DNA of 36,444 nt from Chrysochromulina tobinii (lineage: Eukaryota; Haptophyta; Prymnesiales; Chrysochromulinaceae), in contig JWZX01003333.1 of assembly GCA_001275005.1 (NCBI GenBank), forward strand, positions 1 to 36,444, read 5' to 3'. The position numbers and the translations under genes are program-made. Shown piece after piece: positions 10,033 through 20,557 of the stretch; the first letter of the stretch is position 1, and the number at the start of each line of letters is the position of its first letter. The notes under the pieces were generated by a model, which saw nothing but the letters and a program-made list of their open reading frames with translations, was not told the DNA's origin and did not search any database.

Positions 10033-10881
10033 ATGCCAGTCATCCTGCCCGTGCCCACCGCCGAGGGCGTCGACGAGCCGTCCATCGCCGATAGCAGTGC
10101 GCTCCACAAAGAGAGTCCGCGATATTGCGAACTCGTGCGGCAGGCGCTGGCGATGCGCGCGGGCGTTGGCTTCGGCGACGTTGAGCGGCTTGACGCCTTC
10201 CGGCTAACGGGGCCGGACAACCACGGGCGCCCCGTGTTCATGTTCCTTCCGGCTGCGATCCCCGAGACGGAAGAGACAGAGGCCATCGTCGAGAAGCTCA
10301 CGCTCTACGTGCTCTCGCTGGTACATGATCTGGTAGTCAACCAGCAGCAGGGCTACACGGCCATCTGGATGTGCAACAACCACTCAGAGTCGCGGCCGCT
10401 CTCCGCCCGCTGGTTCTACAAGATGCATCGATGCGTGCCGTACTGCTACCACGAGCGCCTCGCCGGCCTCTGCCTGGTGCACCCGTCGGTCACCGTGCGC
10501 TGCCTGATCTTTCTGCTCTCGTACCTGCCGCGCGTCTCGTTTTGGGAAAAGCTCAACTACTGCGACCGTCTCGAGTTCCTGGACGCGGACGTGCCGGTCG
10601 CGCTCATCAAGACCGTGCCACAGCTCTACAAGGACTACGACAAGCAGCTCGACCGCGAGATGTACGAGAGCTCGGACCGGCTCGGCGCGGGCGGCGCCCT
10701 CGGCGGAAGCAGTATGGCGGGCATGGCAGGCATGGGCGGACTGCCCGGCGGGCTGGGCATGGGTGTCGGCGGCATGGGCATGGGTGGCGTGCCTGGCGTC
10801 TACGGCGGCGCGAGCGCCGAGGGCGAGCAGTCGGTGCGGCCTAAGGTGGACCTGCCCAAGCGCAATTGGGAGACGGACTGA
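10033..10881 (+). CDS. BCH / CRAL-TRIO_2 domain protein (Sec14-like)
   Basis: 282 residues, intronless. The ATG at 10033 opens the frame and no better upstream start is visible. Residues about 60-190 match the CRAL-TRIO_2 (BCH) fold of GDAP2, BNIP2 and p50RhoGAP: GRPVFMFLPA, then YTAIWMCNNH, WFYKMHRCVPYCYHERLAGLCLVHPS (key VHPS at 149-152), LIFLLSYLPRVSFWEKLNYCDRLEFL. These domains bind lipids or small GTPase regulators in the cytosol. The tail (about 216-262) is a low-complexity Gly/Met/Val stretch, then a short basic end. No Macro or RhoGAP domain accompanies it, so the partner is unknown. Domain call is firm; cellular role is inference. Confidence 0.8.
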   Translation: MPVILPVPTAEGVDEPSIADSSALHKESPRYCELVRQALAMRAGVGFGDVERLDAFRLTGPDNHGRPVFMFLPAAIPETEETEAIVEKLTLYVLSLVHDLVVNQQQGYTAIWMCNNHSESRPLSARWFYKMHRCVPYCYHERLAGLCLVHPSVTVRCLIFLLSYLPRVSFWEKLNYCDRLEFLDADVPVALIKTVPQLYKDYDKQLDREMYESSDRLGAGGALGGSSMAGMAGMGGLPGGLGMGVGGMGMGGVPGVYGGASAEGEQSVRPKVDLPKRNWETD

Positions 10882-11213
10882 GAGAGATAACTTACAGTAG
10901 AGAATCAGGTCTTAGAAATCGCCAGAGGCCAGTCCGCTGCCTCTCGTGGCACTCGACGGTTTTCCTATACCTCGTTGTCAGCCCCGGTGTCAGCCGCGCC
11001 TCGTGCGCGTGCATGCAATTGCGTGCATGCTCGTGCGCGGGGGAGCGCGGCTCCCTGAAAGCGACACTGCTTAACTCAGGAAAGCCTCTTCAAGTTTCGA
11101 ACCAAAGAATTCACTCCTCACCTGTTTCCCCACAGGGGAGTCGGCCCGGCTCGCTCGGCCACCATTCACAATGAGAAAGGAGGGGCTGCAAAAGAATTTC
11201 GCCCGAAGCGCGA
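10882..11213. other. Intergenic region with a near-palindrome
   Basis: 332 bp between two plus-strand genes. Around 11009-11030 lies TGCATGCAATTGCGTGCA, a near-perfect palindrome with one mismatch, inside alternating GTGCGC sequence. It could be the 3' end of the BCH gene, a promoter element of the next gene, or simple sequence. No other site was recognised. Confidence 0.3.
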
Positions 11214-12425
11214 ATGTCAACTGTGGACCCGTCGAGGCTCAAGGTCTCGGAGCTCAAGGCCATCCTGCGCGAGCGAAATGTGGCATTTGAAGGTGCGGTC
11301 GAGCGGCAGGACCTGCTTGATCTTGTGATGCAGAGCGGTGGGCTTCCAGGGACAGCGAGCAAGGCAGGAGCTGGCCGGAAAGAGCGCAAAGCATCCGGCA
11401 TACCGAGTGCGGATCGCCAGCGTCAGGATGAGAAGGGCGAAGCGGCCTACTTGCGCCTCGTTGCGGCAGCAGACGTGCTGAAGATCAGCGTGGACGCGGC
11501 TGATGATGTCGTCAAAGCGGCTCACACAAGGCTTGCAAAGGAACACCACCCGGACCGTGTGGGAGCGGACGATCGGGAGAGGGCAACGGCGCTCTTCATC
11601 GAGGCGCAGGCGGCATTCGAGCTGATCGTGTCGGTGCCGCATAAAGCGCGCGCCCACGCTATGCGCACCGCCAAACGGAAGTTGGCTGCTCGTCAGCAGG
11701 CCACAGCTGCCGCGGGGCTGAGCAGCGGCACAGAGCTCAGCAGCCCAGATGACGTGCCGGAGACGTGGCCCGAGTTGGTCTCAGCGTCAGATGCAGAGCA
11801 GCAGGCGTCGACGGCGCATCGTCATCGGAGAGCTCCGCCGCCGCAACAGCAAGACCAGGCCCCAAGGCGTGCCCAAGACGGCGGGACGCCGAGACGAGGC
11901 CCCTCTCCCGTCGCGGGGACCCCAAGACGGAATCCGCAGCAGTTCCAGGACATCTTGGCGGAGGCGGCACGCGAAAGCACCAGGGCCGCCCGCCCTAAGT
12001 CTGCTCAGGCCATGGCTCAGGGACCAGTGCCGCAGGAGATGGAATCTCGCGCTGGACCGACCGATACGGGAGAGAACCGACGCGGCGATGGGTTTGACGA
12101 TGGGCTAGGCCCGTGCATCGAGGTCTTCACGTGCTTTGCATTCGGCTACATACTGTGCCAGGACGGTCTCAACCGGTGCACCAAGTGCGTCTGCACCTGC
12201 GGCGGCCTACTCGATATCTCCGAGGAGGAGCTGCGATCGTGGGGCTATCGCGTGGAGGAGCACCAGATCGCGCGCTACAGGCACGAGCCCCAGCTCCCAC
12301 GAGATGGAGCCGCGGCACATCGAGCGCAGGTGCGACGCGCGGCGCGGTCGCACACGCAGGAGTTCGAGCAGCAGCAGTACGCGGCGTCGGGGATTAAATC
12401 CCCGGCCGGGATGCACAGAGTTTAG
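11214..12425 (+). CDS. SAP-like plus DnaJ (J) domain protein with cysteine-rich C-terminus
   Basis: 403 residues, intronless, ATG at 11214. Residues 5-40 (LKVSELKAILRERNV...DLLDLV) are a SAP-like helix-extended-helix motif, usually DNA/RNA binding. Residues about 79-140 form a J domain with the invariant HPD at 112-114 (KEHHPDRV) between helices II and III, so it should stimulate an HSP70 ATPase. A long, charged, Gln/Pro/Arg-rich linker follows. Residues about 295-335 contain seven cysteines (CIEV.TCF, ILC, CTKCVCTCGG) that may bind zinc or form a hydrophobic cluster. Likely a nuclear or cytosolic HSP40 co-chaperone; the exact family is not recognised. Confidence 0.78.
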   Translation: MSTVDPSRLKVSELKAILRERNVAFEGAVERQDLLDLVMQSGGLPGTASKAGAGRKERKASGIPSADRQRQDEKGEAAYLRLVAAADVLKISVDAADDVVKAAHTRLAKEHHPDRVGADDRERATALFIEAQAAFELIVSVPHKARAHAMRTAKRKLAARQQATAAAGLSSGTELSSPDDVPETWPELVSASDAEQQASTAHRHRRAPPPQQQDQAPRRAQDGGTPRRGPSPVAGTPRRNPQQFQDILAEAARESTRAARPKSAQAMAQGPVPQEMESRAGPTDTGENRRGDGFDDGLGPCIEVFTCFAFGYILCQDGLNRCTKCVCTCGGLLDISEEELRSWGYRVEEHQIARYRHEPQLPRDGAAAHRAQVRRAARSHTQEFEQQQYAASGIKSPAGMHRV

Positions 12426-12591
12426 AAATAAATAACATGAAACATCCCTGACCCAACGCAGGCATTGACCATTGTGAAAAAAAGTAAATGATAACATGAG
12501 CGAGGGTGGCAGCGGAGCACCAGGTCGCGCGGAACGAGTCCTGAGAGCATCGTTGCGATGACGGGGGTACCAGACATACCTGGGGGTAAAA

Positions 12592-15500
12592 ATGGTCCTC
12601 CATTGCATGCATTCGAATTCTTTACGAACCTGCCCGTTGATTTCGAGGAAAGTTGCGTCATCGCTCTCGGCCCAGTGCACAGGCTGCTGCTGCTCGAGTT
12701 GCCTCCCTCCCGTGGGCAAAATGCCTCCAGTGGGCAAATTGCCTCCCGTGGTCGCACACACAGCCCCGTCCGTTGGAGGAGATTGCCCATACATCCTGGT
12801 GACTGGTGCTGGCGAGGCGGCCGTCAACGGATTGTACGCGCTCGCCGCTCTCGCCAACGAACGGCCCACTTGGAAGGCGCTCACAAACGACGACGCTATC
12901 ATCCAATTCAATACGGCCGCCGAGGCGGACGGCTGGTTTGGCGCGGGCACGGGTGCCATCTACGCCATCGTGGACAAAACGCACAAGTACATCGCCAAGG
13001 ATACGGCCAGCACGGGCCTGCGCTCGCCGCCAACCACTGGCTTCGTCGCACGCTCGAAAAAGGTCAAGGAGCCCGCCCCGACGCTCGCGTGTGCCGCGGT
13101 GGCTCCCTCGTGCGCGCGTGCCCGCGCCATCGCATCGGGGCTCCCGTTTGCGTCGGGCGCGCTCTTCACGCGCAGCAGCTCCCTCGTGCCTCGGACAACG
13201 TACACGCACGCGCTCGCCGCCGGACAGGCGACGCTGAGCTGGCAGGACGCAAGCGCGGCGACTCGCGGGGCCACCGGCGGCGGCACGAGCGGCGGCGCCG
13301 CATGGCTGCTGATCGCGCCGGACGCTGTGAGCGGTCAGCCCCTGGCGCTCTTGAGCGCTCCTGATGCACTCTCGCGGGCGCTAGGCCCGCCTGTGAACAA
13401 TTGGATCCCGCGACCGAGCAAGCACAAGCCGAACAAGGGTGAGGCTCCTCCATCTCTGCGCCTTGAGTGCGCGTGCGGCGCGGCGCATTTCGAGTCGGCC
13501 GAGGCGCTCGGGTACCTTCCACGCTCGTCGAGCTGCGCACGCGAGTGTACGCAGGCGCCTGCGAGTAGCGCTTGCCTTGGCTGCCTGTGCGTGGCTTGCG
13601 GTGTGTGTCCGCCGCCGCCGCCGCCGCCGCCTGCGCCGCCCTCGCCGCCGCCGCCGCCACGAGATCCTTCGCCGCCGCCGCCGCCGCCGCAGCCGACGAG
13701 CCAGACGCTGCTCGCGACGGGCTTCGAAGATGGAGGCGGAGGTGTCGAGGTCTCTGACTCGGGCGGCGGCGGTGGCGGCGTGCTCATGCACGAGATGCCC
13801 TCGCGTGCGGCGAAGCGAATGGGAAGCTACGGCTTACGGCTCGAGGTGCGCATGGCCTTTGAGGCCTCCCTAATTGCCACCCTAATTGCCTCCCTAACTG
13901 TGCCACCTCCTTTTTGCTCCCCAATTGCCTCCCTCCTCCCTAATTGCCTCCCTAATTGCCTCCCCCATTGCCTCCCTAATTGCATGCAGGTGCGCAAGGC
14001 CTTTGAGCCGGCGTACAAGGGCAAAGTTCAGCTGGGCTCCTTTTTGGTCGCGGGGGGCTTCACGCTCCTAACGGTCTCGCTTTGGGTTCGCGCCGAGGAC
14101 GGCGCGCAGCTGCCCTTGCCCAAACTAGACGTCCTCGACGCCGATGAGGGCTATGAGTGGCTCGGATCGGCCGAACCCTGCCTCGTGTCGGCGACCGAGT
14201 GGCGGCAGTGCTCGGCGACCGTGGCGCTCGATACGGCGCGTAGGGGTCACGCACTCGAGTGCAATCTGGTCGTGGGCGGTCACGTGGGCGTTCTGTACGT
14301 GGACGACATCCTCGTCGTCCAATCGATCGCATCGCCACCCAGCCCGCCGACCCCGCCGCCGCCCGCCCCGCCCCTCGATCCGATCCTGCGCATCGAGACA
14401 TTCGAGACCTCGAGCGTGCAGCCGTGGCCTGCGCCTGAGGTGGGCTCAGCCGAGGCGGCGCTCTACAGCCGCCTCGCGGCCCCCGTGCACGCGCGCACGA
14501 TCGTCGCTAGTGATGGTAAGGAGGGCAAGATGGTCGCGGAGATCCCGTCGGGCGGCGGGCGGCCGCCCTCCAAACGCGCCGCGCGGATTGACGTCCAGTC
14601 AGTCTACCGGCCCGCCTGGCGCGCGCGACTGGAGCTGGGCAGGTACGTGGTGCAGCTGAGCGAGCTCCGAGTGCGACTGTGGGGGCGTGCCACCAGGCAC
14701 GTCGAGAGGGGCGATGGCAGGCGGTTGGACGGCGACGATGGCAGGCGGTTGGATGGCGACGATGGCAGCGACGATGGCAGGCGGTTGGACGGCGACGATG
14801 GCAGCGACGATGGCAGTGGTGCCGGCGCCGGCGAGAATGTGCGCGTGACGATTGACGTGACCGACGAGTCCGTGGGCGGCGAGTGGGTGGGCTCTGCTCA
14901 GCCGTTGTACTTTGGGCCCGTGTGGAAGGAGCACACGGTGACGGTGGTGCTTGACACAGCGCGCTCGCTCCACGTGCTTTCGCTGGCTCTGATCGTCGGT
15001 GGGACGGCGGCGGAGTATTGGGTGGACGATGTGGCCATCGAGCAGGCCGTGCCGCCCCGTGGGCTGCGCGAGGGGATCCTGTCCATCGGCTTTGAGGAAG
15101 ATGAACCTCATGACGCCGCGGACGGCGGCCTCGCCATCGTACGCCACCCAGCTGCCCCCGCAGGCGCCCTCCCTTATAGCCGTTCGACTCTCGCGGCTCC
15201 GCTGAGCACCGCCGACCGGATGATCGTACCGCCCGCTGTCGGGCCTACAGGAAGCCGTTGCGCCAAGCTCGTGGTCGAGCAACCGGCCGAGCCGCCCTGG
15301 TACCCGAAGCTCGGATGGCGCCTGATTGCATGCTGATTGCATGCTGATTGCACGCTGATTGCATGCTGATTGCATGCTGATTGCATGCTGATTGCATGCT
15401 GATTGCCTCCCTCATCAGGTACCTGAAGCTCCGGCTCGGAACCTTCCGTGCCGCGAACCAGATGCTTCACGTGGCGCTCACTGCACGGCTGGAGGCCGAC

Positions 15501-18500
15501 GGCGGTGTCGGCGAGTCGCCGCAGCCAAGCCGTCACCACCATCACGGCCGGCGCAGCGCAGAAGTCGCCGCCTCCGCGTCGAATGACGTGCCCCCGTTTT
15601 TCACCGTCGACATCGTCGATGGCGCAGATTGGATCGGGAGTTGGGTGCACTTGAACCTGAGCTCGAGCGCCTGGCAGCGGTACGAGGTCTCGGTGCCACT
15701 GCCCTTTTCGCGCCGCGGCCACTTTCTCGACGTCGCTGTGGTCGTTGGCCATCGGGCGGGCACGTACCTGATCGATGACGTGAATGTCACCCAAACGCTC
15801 GCGCCGCCGCCGCCGCCCGCACCCCCGTCGGTCGCCTGGGGTGCCACTTACGACTTTGAGAGGTTGCCCAGGGTGGAGGGGGGCGCCATGGCCGTGCGTC
15901 TCATCACGTATACGCCCGAGGCGGCTGCGGGCGCGAGTGCGGACCTCTGTGCCTCGTCCGCCGGGCGCGCGGGTGGGCACGGCGCCATGATCACCGTCAG
16001 CCGGGCGCCAGCTCAGCCATGGCATACGCGGATCGGTCTCGGGCTCTTTGAAGCACAACGCGCGGCACTGGTCCTCAAATTCTCCGCCAAGCTCGCGTCG
16101 CCCGCCGCGGGCGCTCAGCTCACGCCGCCACCGCCGCCGCCGCCCTTCCCGCCGCAGCCGCCTCCCTCTGGTCTAGCCATGCCATGCACGAATGCACACG
16201 GCCCTACGGATTCCAAGGTCGAGAAATGCATGGGCTGGTGCACCGAAGGGGCCGCCTCCCAGCGTTCACAGCGCTGTGCCTATTGCAAGTGCCGCCAGTG
16301 CCCGGCATGCCTGGCGGCAGCGGCCACGGGTCCCTTTCTAACGGTGAGCGTCACCGACGCCGACAACGCCTCCGAGTGGCTGGGCTATTGGCAGAGACTC
16401 AACCTGAGCTCCGCCGAATGGCGACAGTTTAAGGTGACGGTGCCGCTCTCCGCCGCCAAGCGCGGACACACGCTCGAGACTTCGATCGTTCTCGGGCACG
16501 CGGCCGGCGTGTACCTGATCGATGATGTCTCCATCTACCAGACGGACCCGGTCGCGCTCGCTCTCCAAGTCGGATTCGAAGAGCCCGACGCCGCCGTCGT
16601 CGCTGTGGGCACAGGTGGCAGTGTCGCTGTGCCGGTGGCCGGGGGCGGCCTGATGACGGCCAATCTCGCCTCTGAGGCGGCGGCGCACGGCGGCGGCAAG
16701 GGCGCCGAGGTGGTGATCCGCGAGCTGTTCACACCAGCCTGGCAGGGGCGTCTGGAATTAGGCACGATCGTAGCTACCCTCAATGCGCTCACCATTCGCC
16801 TCTGGGGACGCGCGAGTCGCCCCGCGCCCATCCACGCCAATCTCATCGACAGCGCGGCGGCCTACGAGTGGTTGGCGTTTTGGGAGCCTCTCAATCTGAC
16901 GAACCACTGGGCAGAGCACTCAACTGTCGCGCCGCTCGACCCTACGCGCCGAGGACATCGACTCCAAATGTCCCTCGTGATGGGTGCCATCGCCGCCACG
17001 TACTCACTCGACGACATTTCACTCACGCAGAGCTGTGAAAACTGGCCGACGCCCTGGCTGCCGCCGGCGCCACTCGGCTCACTCTATACGGGCTTCGAGG
17101 ACTGCACTGGTGCTATCCCCCGGATGGACAGCGCCACGTCGAGCGGCGGCGCCCGGTACAGCGCGACGTCGGGCGGCGGCGCCCGAGACAGCGCGACGTC
17201 GGGCGTCGGTAGCAGCGGTGGCAGTCCGATCGCAGCAGAGCTGTACGCGCCCATGGCGGCGCGTACCGGCCAGCTGGGGATGAGGCTCAAGGTGCGGCGC
17301 CACCTGCATATTGATGAGGAGCGACCCAAGCTCATCCTCGGCAGCTTGATCCTGGCGGACGCGTCGCGCGCTTCGGATGCAATCCTTCTGTCGCTCTGGG
17401 CCAAGATGCAGGTGTGCAAGCAGACACCGTGGAACGCCTCTGAGCGCCACTCAGTGTCATTGAGTGCCCTTGGTAGTGTGCCCTTGGTAGTGGGTGCCAC
17501 AGTGGTCCAGTGCCACGGAGAGCCTAGAGTCCCTTGATTGCCGCTTGAGCTCCCTTGATTGCCCATTGATTGCCCATTGATTGCCCATTGATTGCCCATT
17601 GATTGCCCTTGATTGCCCATTGATTGCACTTGATTGCCCCTTGATTGCCCCTTGATTGCCCTTGATTGCCACGGAGAGCCTCCGAGTCCCACACCCCTTG
17701 ATTGCCGCTGATGAGCGCCAAGTGACCCCCGATCGTTCTTCCCACAGCCCGGCGAGACGGCGGAGCACGGCGAGACACCTCCGTCGATCACCTTCGAGCT
17801 ACTCGACGTCAACCAATCGTACACGTGGATTGGGCACTGGCGTGCGTGCAACATGACGCACGGGCGTGCGTGGACCAAATGTGCTGCCGAAGTCCCCATC
17901 ACGCCAGCTCTCGCGCTGCACGTGATTCAAGTGAGCATCCTCTTTGGAGCGGTACGCGCCTCGTATCTCGTCGATGATCTCGCCGTCGAGCTCTGATGAG
18001 CTCTGATGACCTCTGATTGCCTCCCTCATCAGGTACGCGCCTCGTATCTCGTCGATGATCTCGCCGTCGAGCAGCGCTCTCGTTCGAGCAGCGCCGCCGC
18101 GAGCCGCTCGTATGTGCTCCTGTCCGAAGGCTTCGAAACCGCCGCAAGGCCGCCCAAGCCGCTCGCCTACGGTGCGCATCTCGAGGCGCGCATGTGCATG
18201 CATGCATGCATGCATGCATGTGCTCACCACGGCGCCCGGTGTTCCCCACAGGTGCGCATCTCGAGGCGCGCATGTCCGATGGGGGGTCGGCGATAGCCGC
18301 GGGCATGCATGCCGACTTGCATGCCGCCGACGCGGCGCATGCAAGGCATGGGAGCAAGGCGGGCGCGCAGGTGCGCGTGCCGGCGCGCCTCTCCCCCCAC
18401 CAGCAGACCCTGAGCATGCATGTGCTCATCACGGCGCCCGGTGTTCCCCACAGGTGCGCGTGCCGATGCTTCCGCCGGCGGCGGGCGGCGGCGGCGCACG

Positions 18501-20557
18501 CAAGCCGCTGCTCGCGCTGGGCAAGTTTCACGCGGTCGCGGGCACGTTGCGCGTGGCGGTTTGGGCGAGGGCGGGCGCCGTCGCGGGCGCCACCGCCAAG
18601 GATCTCGCGCTCGGCCTCGAGGTGCTTGACGAAACTGACGAATTCCGCTGGCTCGGGAGCGCCACGACGGCGCCTGTGGGCAGCGCGTGGAAGAAGCTTA
18701 GTATGGAAGTGGACGTGGCCGAATCGGTCGATGGACACCTGCTTGACGTGTCCCTCACGTTTGGGGGCGGAGGCAATTACGATCTCGACGACCTCGAGAT
18801 CACGTGCCCGGAGCGCGCGCTGTCCACAATCCTCAACGTGACGTTCGAGACGAGCGACGCAGTGACCCTCGCCCCGCGCGTCGCCGCGGGCGCCCAATAC
18901 GACGCGCTTCGCACGGCGCTCACGCTCGACGCGCCCATCGCCGGCGCCGGGCGCGCGTCGGCCCACGGCGCCGTGCTGGGCGTCTCTCAGCGCTTCGTCA
19001 ACCCGAGCGATGCCAAATTACGCCTCATCAGGGTGAGCGCCGTTCCGGGCATCCTCAACGTCTCCCTGTGGGTGAAGCTGGCGGACGCGTCCTCTGTAGC
19101 CAGGCTCATCAGCAGTGGCGGCAGCGACAGCAGCGAGACTGGCAGCAGCAGCGGCGGTAGCAGCAGCAGCAGCAGCGGCGGTAGCAGCAGCGGCAGCAGC
19201 GGCGGTAGCAGCAGCAGCAGCAGCGGCGGTAGCAGCAGCGGCAGCACGGGCAGCGGCAGCACTGGCGGCAGCAGTGCAGCTTCGAAGAAGAAAAAGAGCT
19301 CGTCATCAAGCTCCCACAGCTCGTCATCATCAGGCTCATTAGCCAGCCACGGGCGCGAGCTGCTGGCAACGGCGAGCGGCGGCGCCAGCGCCGGCAAGGG
19401 CGGCAAGGGCGGCGGGTCGGCGCCCGGGGCGGCGCCGTCCGGTCCATACGTCAAGATCGAGGTCCTCGACGAAACTGCGGACTTCGAGTGGCTCGGCGCG
19501 TGGATGACGTTCGCCATCAGCGCCTCCGAATGGACGCGCATCGAAGCCATCATTCCCATTCACACCTCCCGTGCCGGCCATTCGCTCGACGTGGCGCTGG
19601 CAGTGGGAGCTGCGACTCCGGGGATACTGCTCGACGACATCGTCATCGCCGCCCCTTCGCTCGTGGGCGCCGGCGTACCGGTCAAGGCGCTGAGCGTCGG
19701 CTTCGATGATGTGGCAAGCACGCGACACATTGGCGTCATCTACTCGGGGGGCACCCCTGGCACCCCTACCATCCTCGGAGGCGGCCCCCATGTACGCTTG
19801 CAGCTGAGCTCTGATGACCTTTGATTGCCTACCATCCTCGGAGGCGGCCCCCATGTACGCTTGCAGCTGAGCTCTGATGACCTTTGATTGTCTTATTGAT
19901 GGCCTCTGATGGCCTCTGATCACCTCTGATCGCCCCTTGATTGCCTCTGATTGCCTCTGATTGCCCTCTGATCGCCTCCTTCATCAGGTGCGCGTGCAGC
20001 TGAGTTCCCCACACGCCGCCCGCACCGGGGTCGCCGGCGCGATGTTCAACGTGCTCGAACCGGTCGGCGCGCCCGCGACGGCGCGCCTGGCCATCTGCAC
20101 CGTCGTCAGCGCCATGCCGGGCGCCCTCAAGGTTGCCTTTTGGGCGCGAACGCCCGAACGGCATCCGGCGCCGCGCCTGGCAGTGGACTTTTTGGATGCG
20201 AGTGACGGCTGGCACTACCTCGGGTTAGCCGATGACTTCCGGCTGAGCACCACGTGGCAGCGCTTCGAGGTCTCCATCCACTTGGGCGCGAGTCGGGTGG
20301 GCCATAAGATCGAGGTGGCGTTACAACTTGGCCGAGCAGCAGAGAACCCTAATTGCCCCCTAATTGCCTCCTAATTGCCTCCTAATTGCCTCCTAATTGC
20401 CTCCTAATTGCCTCCTAATTGCCTCCAGGTGGCGTTACAACTTGGCCGAGCAGCAGGTGTCATCCTCCTCGATGATCTCGAGGTCTGGGGGCCTCGCTCG
20501 GCCGACGGGTACCCGCCGCGCGCCATGCCGCCGCTGCTGCCCGAGCCGGAACCCTAA
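12592..20557 (+). CDS. Giant multi-module protein with nine jelly-roll (CBM-like) repeats
   Basis: Spliced by hand: exons 12592-13845, 13990-15299, 15419-17411, 17748-17951, 18033-18171, 18252-18370, 18454-19791, 19988-20314, 20429-20557; 2270 residues with every junction in frame. An N-terminal unit (65-132) has the VTGAGEAAVNGLY signature seen in protist repeat proteins. Then come two Cys-rich cassettes, each next to poly-proline, and nine modules of about 170-220 residues. Each starts with a GFE/FET motif, has W-LG in the middle and ends with DDI/DDV/DDL (e.g. YVDDILVVQ, LIDDVNVTQ, LLDDLEVWG). This pattern resembles CBM4/9-type carbohydrate-binding sandwiches. Ser/Gly-rich and Asp/Gly-rich linkers occur. 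It is probably extracellular or scale/wall-associated, though no clean signal peptide is seen at the chosen ATG, so a 5' exon may be missing. The last insertion (20555-20606) sets the stop. Confidence 0.75.
13846..13989 (+). other. Introner-type intron 1 of the nine-module gene
   Basis: 144 nt, GTGCGC...TGCAG. The body is repeats of CTAATTGCCTCC. The first 18 bases copy the start of the next exon: GAGGTGCGCATGGCCTTTGA at 13843 versus CAGGTGCGCAAGGCCTTTGA at 13987. The length is a multiple of three without a stop, so retention would only add 48 residues. Confidence 0.75.
14706..14819 (+). repeat. In-frame minisatellite coding for DGRRLDGDDG repeats
   Basis: Tandem units built from GGCGATGGCAGGCGGTTGGA and GACGATGGCAGC inside exon 2 of the nine-module gene encode DGRRLDGDDG and SDDG blocks. 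All units keep the frame. It forms an acidic linker inserted in the second module and is probably length-variable. Confidence 0.75.
15300..15418 (+). other. Introner-type intron 2 of the nine-module gene
   Basis: 119 nt, GTACCC...CTCATCAG, interrupting the tryptophan codon TG|G. The body is seven or more tandem copies of CTGATTGCATG, ending in TGATTGCCTCCCTCATCAG. The intron start GTACCCGAAGCTCGGATGG duplicates the following exon start GTACCTGAAGCTCCGGCTCGG with several mismatches, so it is an older copy. Confidence 0.8.
17412..17747 (+). other. Composite introner-type intron 3 of the nine-module gene
   Basis: 336 nt, GTGTGC...TTCCCACAG; splicing gives LWAKMQ-PGETAEHG in frame. The body has about ten copies of CCATTGATTG / CCCTTGATTG. 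A segment with CCACGGAGAGCCT is present twice inside the intron (about 17513 and 17671), which suggests a second, nested duplication event. Confidence 0.7.
17952..18032 (+). other. Introner-type intron 4, flanked by a perfect 41-bp duplication
   Basis: 81 nt, GTACGC...CTCATCAG. The exon segment 17951-17991 is repeated without mismatch at 18032-18072. Only about 40 bp of insert separates the copies, ending TGATTGCCTCCCTCATCAG. The lack of divergence marks this as one of the youngest insertions. Splicing gives FGAVRASYLVDDLAVEQ, the expected end of the sixth module. Confidence 0.88.
18172..18251 (+). other. Introner-type intron 5 (second family)
   Basis: 80 nt, GTGCGC...CCCCACAG. A 25-bp perfect duplication (18171-18195 and 18251-18275) flanks it. 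The body is a run of ATGC repeats, then GTGCTCACCACGGCGCCC, then GGTGTTCCCCACAG. This family is unrelated in sequence to the TGATTGCC family. Confidence 0.82.
18371..18453 (+). other. Introner-type intron 6 (second family)
   Basis: 83 nt. CAGGTGCGCGTGCCG is duplicated at 18368-18382 and 18451-18465. The 3' part, from GCATGCATGTGCTCATCACG to GGTGTTCCCCACAG, matches intron 5 almost base for base, so the two are recent copies of one element within 120 bp. Confidence 0.82.
19115..19335 (+). repeat. AGC/GGC triplet-repeat tract coding for poly-Ser/Gly
   Basis: Tandem AGCAGC...GGCGGT units in exon 7 encode SSGGSSSSSSGG repeats followed by KKKKSSSSSSHSSSSSG. It forms a flexible linker inside the eighth module. 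Frame is kept throughout. Confidence 0.8.
19792..19987 (+). other. Introner-type intron 7 with a nested tandem duplication
   Basis: 196 nt, GTACGC...TTCATCAG. Splicing gives GGPH-VRVQLSSPHAA in frame. A perfect 63-bp tandem repeat (19765-19827 and 19828-19890) spans the exon end and intron start, so a candidate donor GTACGC occurs twice (19792 and 19855). Using the second donor would retain exon copy plus a TGA. The outer copies GTACGCTTGCAGCTGAGCTC and GTGCGCGTGCAGCTGAGTTC have diverged. Confidence 0.75.
20315..20428 (+). other. Introner-type intron 8, flanked by a perfect 30-bp duplication
   Basis: 114 nt, GTGGCG...CTCCAG. Segment 20313-20342 is repeated without mismatch at 20427-20456. 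The insert is seven tandem copies of CTAATTGCCTC. Splicing gives KIEVALQLGRAAGVILLDDLEV in frame. Confidence 0.88.

Noticed and set aside
9798-10301. Minus-strand frame over the start of the BCH gene
   Set aside because: Ser/Arg-rich shadow of a gene with clear CRAL-TRIO_2 motifs.
12558-13364. Alternative plus-strand frame at the start of the nine-module gene
   Set aside because: Arg-rich shadow; the other frame has VTGAGEAAVNGLY and runs on into the modules.
15381-17537. Separate gene starting at 15381
   Set aside because: Its first codons are intron repeat sequence; the frame is exon 3 of the larger gene.
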